From assembly GCF_039729015.1 (NCBI RefSeq), contig NZ_CP155792.1, forward strand, positions 1 through 64,000: a DNA stretch of 64,000 bases. The letters are read 5' to 3'. Origin of the DNA: Blastococcus sp. HT6-30. Lineage in GTDB: Bacteria; Actinomycetota; Actinomycetes; Mycobacteriales; Geodermatophilaceae. Both the position numbers and the translations under genes were made by a program. Position 1 is the stretch's first letter, and each line of letters opens with the position of its first letter. Below the pieces are notes generated by a model. That model was given only the letters and a program-made list of their open reading frames with translations, was not told where the DNA came from and did no database searches. Of this stretch, positions 60,960-64,000 are shown one piece after another.

Positions 60960-62488
60960 CGCCGGGGCGCCGGCCGCCCTCGACGGGGTTGCTCGGCGGT
61001 CGGTACGAGCTGCTGTCGCTGCTCGCCACCGGCGGCATGGGGCAGGTCTGGCGCGCCCGGGACGTCGTCCTCCAGCGGCCGGTCGCGGCCAAGGTGCTGC
61101 GCAGCGAGTACACCGGGGACGCCACGTTCCTCGCCCGCTTCCGCGCCGAGGCACAGCACAGCGCCCTGCTCACCCACCGCAACATCGCCGCGCTGTTCGA
61201 CTACGGCGAGTCCACCGCCGAGGACGGTGAGCCGCTGGCCTACCTGGTGATGGAGCTGGTCGAGGGCGAGTCCCTCGCGCAGCTCCTCCAGCGGGAAGGG
61301 CGGCTGGGCGTCGACCGCACGCTCGAAGTGCTCCGCCAGACGGCCGCGGGCCTGGCCGCCGCGCATGCCGCCGGGCTCGTGCACCGCGACGTCAAGCCGG
61401 GCAACGTGCTGGTCGGCTCCGACGGCACGGTGAAGATCACCGACTTCGGCATCGCCTGGTCGGCCGCCAGCGCGCCGCTGACCCAGACCGGTCAGGTGGT
61501 GGGCACCGCCCACTACCTCTCCCCCGAGCAGGCCGCCGGCAGCAAGGCCGGCCCCGCGAGCGACGTCTACGCGCTCGGCATGATCGGTTACGAGTGCCTC
61601 GCCGGGCACCGGGCCTTCGACGGCGAGAACTCGGTGCAGATCGCGCTGCGCCAGCTCCGGGAGGTGCCCGCCCCCCTGCCGGCCGACGTCCCGGCGCAGG
61701 TGCGCACGCTCATCGACCGGGCGCTGCTCAAGGACCCCGCCGAGCGGTTCCCCGACGGCGCGGCCTTCCGGGACGCCGTCGACGACGTCCGTGCCGGGCG
61801 ACCGCTGCCCCCGGTCGATCCTCGCGTGGACACCCGGCCCTTCGCCGCGGGGGCCGTCGCGGCCGGAACCCGGGCCCCCCGTCCGGTCTCCCGGCGGCTC
61901 GTGGCCCTGCTCGCCGCGCTGCTGGTCGGCGCGGGGCTGGGCGTGGCCGCGCTGCAGGTCTGGGGCGACGCCCCGGCCGACCCGGGCACCGGTACCACGG
62001 AGGCCCCGGAGGCGGTGGTGGTCACCGCGGCCGACTACCTCGGGCGGCCGGTGGCCGACGTGGCGGCCGACCTGACCGGTGCCGGGCTGGGCGTCGACCT
62101 GGTCGGGGAGGAGAGCGCGGCGGTGCCCCCCGACCACGTGCTGGCCGTCGGCCCGGTGGGCACGTTGGCCCGCGGCTCCGTCGTCACCGTCACCTACGCG
62201 ATCGCGCCGCCGGAACCCGCGCCGGCCCCGGCACCGGCGCCCTCGGTCCCCCAGCAGGTCGACTCGGGTGGTCCCACCCCGCCGCCGGCCGACGAGGACG
62301 CCGGGGAGCCGGAGGAGGACGGGGGGAACGACGAGCTGCCCGGAAGGGGCACCTCCGGCGACGACCCGGGGAACGGGAACGCGGGCGGGAACGGGAACGG
62401 GAACGCGGGCGGGAACGGGAACGGCAACGCGGGCGGGAACGGCAACGGAGCCGCCGACGGACGGGGCCGCGGGCGGGGCCGGACCTAG
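60956..62488 (+). CDS. PknA-like Ser/Thr receptor kinase, second of tandem pair
   Basis: This 510-residue paralogue of the preceding gene has the same kinase layout (TGGMGQVWRARD, AAKVLRSEYTGDATFLARF, VHRDVKPGNVLV, ITDFGIAW, LTQTGQVVGTAHYLSPEQ). One span (LVALLAALLVGAGLGVAALQVW) and one PASTA-like domain follow. The tail is acidic, then an almost pure Gly/Asn repeat (GNGNAGG units, about 62370-62450). GTG at 60956 overlaps the previous stop. Its stop also overlaps the stop of the convergent gene. Confidence 0.92.
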   Translation: MTPGRRPPSTGLLGGRYELLSLLATGGMGQVWRARDVVLQRPVAAKVLRSEYTGDATFLARFRAEAQHSALLTHRNIAALFDYGESTAEDGEPLAYLVMELVEGESLAQLLQREGRLGVDRTLEVLRQTAAGLAAAHAAGLVHRDVKPGNVLVGSDGTVKITDFGIAWSAASAPLTQTGQVVGTAHYLSPEQAAGSKAGPASDVYALGMIGYECLAGHRAFDGENSVQIALRQLREVPAPLPADVPAQVRTLIDRALLKDPAERFPDGAAFRDAVDDVRAGRPLPPVDPRVDTRPFAAGAVAAGTRAPRPVSRRLVALLAALLVGAGLGVAALQVWGDAPADPGTGTTEAPEAVVVTAADYLGRPVADVAADLTGAGLGVDLVGEESAAVPPDHVLAVGPVGTLARGSVVTVTYAIAPPEPAPAPAPAPSVPQQVDSGGPTPPPADEDAGEPEEDGGNDELPGRGTSGDDPGNGNAGGNGNGNAGGNGNGNAGGNGNGAADGRGRGRGRT

Positions 62489-63234
62489 CGGTCCGCTCCG
62501 GAGGCGGCCCGGTCGTCGCGACCCGTGGTCAGCCACAGGGCGCCGCCGAGGGCGCCCAGAGCGGCGGTGAGCAGGAAACCCCGGTCGCTGTCGGCGTTCG
62601 GCAGCACCACCAGCACCCAGAACACCGTGAGGCCGACCAGCCCGCCGGCGGCGATCCGCCAGCCCGTCCGCCCGCGCAGCCGCCGGCCGGCGGGCACCAG
62701 GCCCGCGGAGGCGGCGAGCCCCAGGACGACGCAGGCGGTGGCGAAGGCCGACCACAGCGGGATGGCCGACCACGCCGACACCGTGCCGAACCGCAGCGAG
62801 AGTCCCAGCTCGAGCAGCAGCAGGGACAGCACCACCAGCCCGGCGCCGGCGAGCGCGACCCGGTCCCGGGAGGCCTTGGATTCCTGCGCGGCACCGGCGT
62901 CGTCGTCACCCGCCTCGCCGGCGTCGAGGATCTCCGGCCATGACGACCCCTCGGGCTGGTCGGCCCGGATCGGCTGCACCGGCGGAGCCGGCGGGGGAGA
63001 GGAGCCGGCGCCGGGCGGGCCCGGGACGAAGTCGACCGGGCCGGTCGGCTGCGCCGCCGTGGCGGGGGCCGGCTGCGGCGCGGAGCCTGCCGACGGGGAC
63101 GGCGACGGCGAGGAGGGCGGCGGTAGCTGCTGCACGGTCGTCCTGGCCGAGGCGGGCGGGACCACGGGGATCTCCTTCGTCACAGGCTGCGCGGAGCCGG
63201 TGCCGGGGGTCTGCGGGTCGGACGGCGTGCTCAC
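62485..63234 (-). CDS. Pro-rich membrane protein
   Basis: This 249-residue protein has a disordered N-terminal half (about 1-125, rich in Pro, Ala, Ser) and four membrane spans (VALAGAGLVVLSLLLLELGL, AIPLWSAFATACVVLGLAASAGLV, WRIAAGGLVGLTVFWVLVVL, GFLLTAALGALGGALWL). No family is recognised. GTG at 63234 lies six bases after GAGGAG. It is convergent with the second kinase gene, overlapping by four bases, and divergent from cinA. Confidence 0.75.
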   Translation of the reverse strand: MSTPSDPQTPGTGSAQPVTKEIPVVPPASARTTVQQLPPPSSPSPSPSAGSAPQPAPATAAQPTGPVDFVPGPPGAGSSPPPAPPVQPIRADQPEGSSWPEILDAGEAGDDDAGAAQESKASRDRVALAGAGLVVLSLLLLELGLSLRFGTVSAWSAIPLWSAFATACVVLGLAASAGLVPAGRRLRGRTGWRIAAGGLVGLTVFWVLVVLPNADSDRGFLLTAALGALGGALWLTTGRDDRAASGADR

Positions 63235-63381
63235 GGGTGCCTCCTCGGAACGGCTCCGGCTCCGATCGCCGGTCGGTGCTGCGCTCCGCACGCTATCGGC
63301 GCCGGGGTCCCGCGTCCGCGTGCCACCCGGAGCGGGCGTCCCTCGTCTGCCGGGGCCGGTCGGCGCGCCTAGGGTCGGGCC

Positions 63382-64000
63382 GTGGTCATCCGAGCGGGAA
63401 TCGTCGTCACCGGGACCGAGGTCCTCACCGGGCGGGTCGCCGACCGGAACGGTCCCTGGCTGGCCGAGCAGCTGCGCCGGATCGGCGTCGACGTCGGTCA
63501 CGTGGTGGTGGTCGGTGACCGGCCGGAGGACCTCGAGGCCGCCCTGTCGTTCCTGACCGGCACCGGGGCCGACCTGGTCATCACCACCGGCGGGCTCGGC
63601 CCGACCGCTGACGATCTGACCGCGCAGGTCGTGGGCGGGTTCCAGGGCCGACCGGCGGCCCTCGACCGCGGGCTGGAGCAGCGGATCGGGCAGATCGTCG
63701 AGCGGCTGATGGCGCGCCGCGGCTGGCGGTCGGATCCGGAGTCGACCGCGGCCGGCATCGCCAAGCAGGCGATGGTCCCCGACGGCGCCACGGTGCTCGA
63801 GCCGGTCGGCACGGCGCCGGGCCTGGTCGTGCCCCCCGCCGCGGGCCGCACCGGCCCGCCCGTGGTGGTGCTCCCCGGCCCGCCGGGGGAGCTGCGCGGG
63901 ATGTGGGCGGCAGCGCTCGCCGCGGAGCCCACCCGCGCGGCGCTGTCCGGCGCCACGGAGCTGCGGCAGGAGACCCTCCGGCTGTGGGGCACCCTCGAGG
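63382..64000 (+). CDS. cinA: CinA-family protein (partial, cut by window end)
   Basis: The N-terminal MoCF-like domain of CinA is visible: RAGIVVTGTEVLTGRVADRNGPWLAEQLRRIGVDVGHVVVVGD, LVITTGGLGPTADDLTAQVV, and a late VVVLPGPPGELRGMW. This domain acts as a COG1058-type NMN/ADP-ribose pyrophosphatase. The C-terminal deamidase domain, if present, lies outside the window. The GTG at 63382 gives the family start. Confidence 0.9.
   Translation, partial: MVIRAGIVVTGTEVLTGRVADRNGPWLAEQLRRIGVDVGHVVVVGDRPEDLEAALSFLTGTGADLVITTGGLGPTADDLTAQVVGGFQGRPAALDRGLEQRIGQIVERLMARRGWRSDPESTAAGIAKQAMVPDGATVLEPVGTAPGLVVPPAAGRTGPPVVVLPGPPGELRGMWAAALAAEPTRAALSGATELRQETLRLWGTLE

Overview
The window is a high-GC actinobacterial chromosome segment that starts at the first base of dnaA. 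It carries the conserved origin neighbourhood dnaA-dnaN-gnd-recF-DUF721-gyrB-gyrA-DUF3566-tRNA-Ile-DLW39-tRNA-Ala. This is followed, as in mycobacteria, by ppiA-rhomboid-PH protein-crgA-DUF881-pabA/trpG, and then by the reverse-strand cell-wall and signalling operon fhaA-fhaB-pstP-rodA-pbpA-pknA-pknB. GC content, gene order and the flanking accessory genes suggest Geodermatophilaceae (Blastococcus, Modestobacter or Geodermatophilus type). That family assignment is inference; no 16S rRNA gene is present.

Layout. 1-15.2 kb: replication initiation, the oriC spacer with DnaA boxes, the sliding clamp, RecF and DNA gyrase, with one reverse-strand SDR/DUF2867 gene inserted before gyrB. 15.5-21.4 kb: an accessory island anchored on tRNA-Ala. 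The last 45 bases of the tRNA region are duplicated 2.1 kb downstream. Each copy is followed by a wrecked tyrosine integrase, an MFS transporter lies between the copies, and a broken response regulator follows. Next come a PAS-GAF-SpoIIE phosphatase and a divergent ArsR-type regulator that share a palindromic intergenic region. 21.5-27 kb: cyclophilin, rhomboid protease, PH-domain protein, thiolase, CrgA, DUF881 and a glutamine amidotransferase. 27-36.4 kb: the Ser/Thr kinase, elongasome and FHA operon, with many stop/start overlaps. 36.6 kb: tRNA-Leu(CAG). 36.8-42 kb: a large GGDEF-EAL protein divergent from a chemoreceptor. 42-58.9 kb: mixed metabolism and regulation (acyl-CoA dehydrogenase, an ECF-type sigma factor with a membrane partner, aldose epimerase, MOSC, an aminotransferase with an omega-amidase, CYTH, phosphoesterases, TetR, GntR, a stress membrane protein, enoyl-CoA hydratase). 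59.2-62.5 kb: two tandem PknA-like receptor kinases. 63.4 kb to the end: cinA, cut by the window.

How the genes fit together. The first third replicates and supercoils the chromosome. FhaA, FhaB, PstP, PknA and PknB regulate the RodA/PbpA elongation machinery and CrgA-linked division. Three perfect copies and one near copy of a GTTCCACGTGGAAC palindrome are scattered over 40 kb beside oriC and look like parS centromere sites. The most unusual region is the tRNA-Ala island: each att-like core is accompanied by three GTCCGCA repeats spaced exactly one helical turn (11 bp) apart, as expected for arm-type integrase sites. Several genes carry non-canonical starts (two CTG) or indels (a DUF1707 gene and a GNAT gene).
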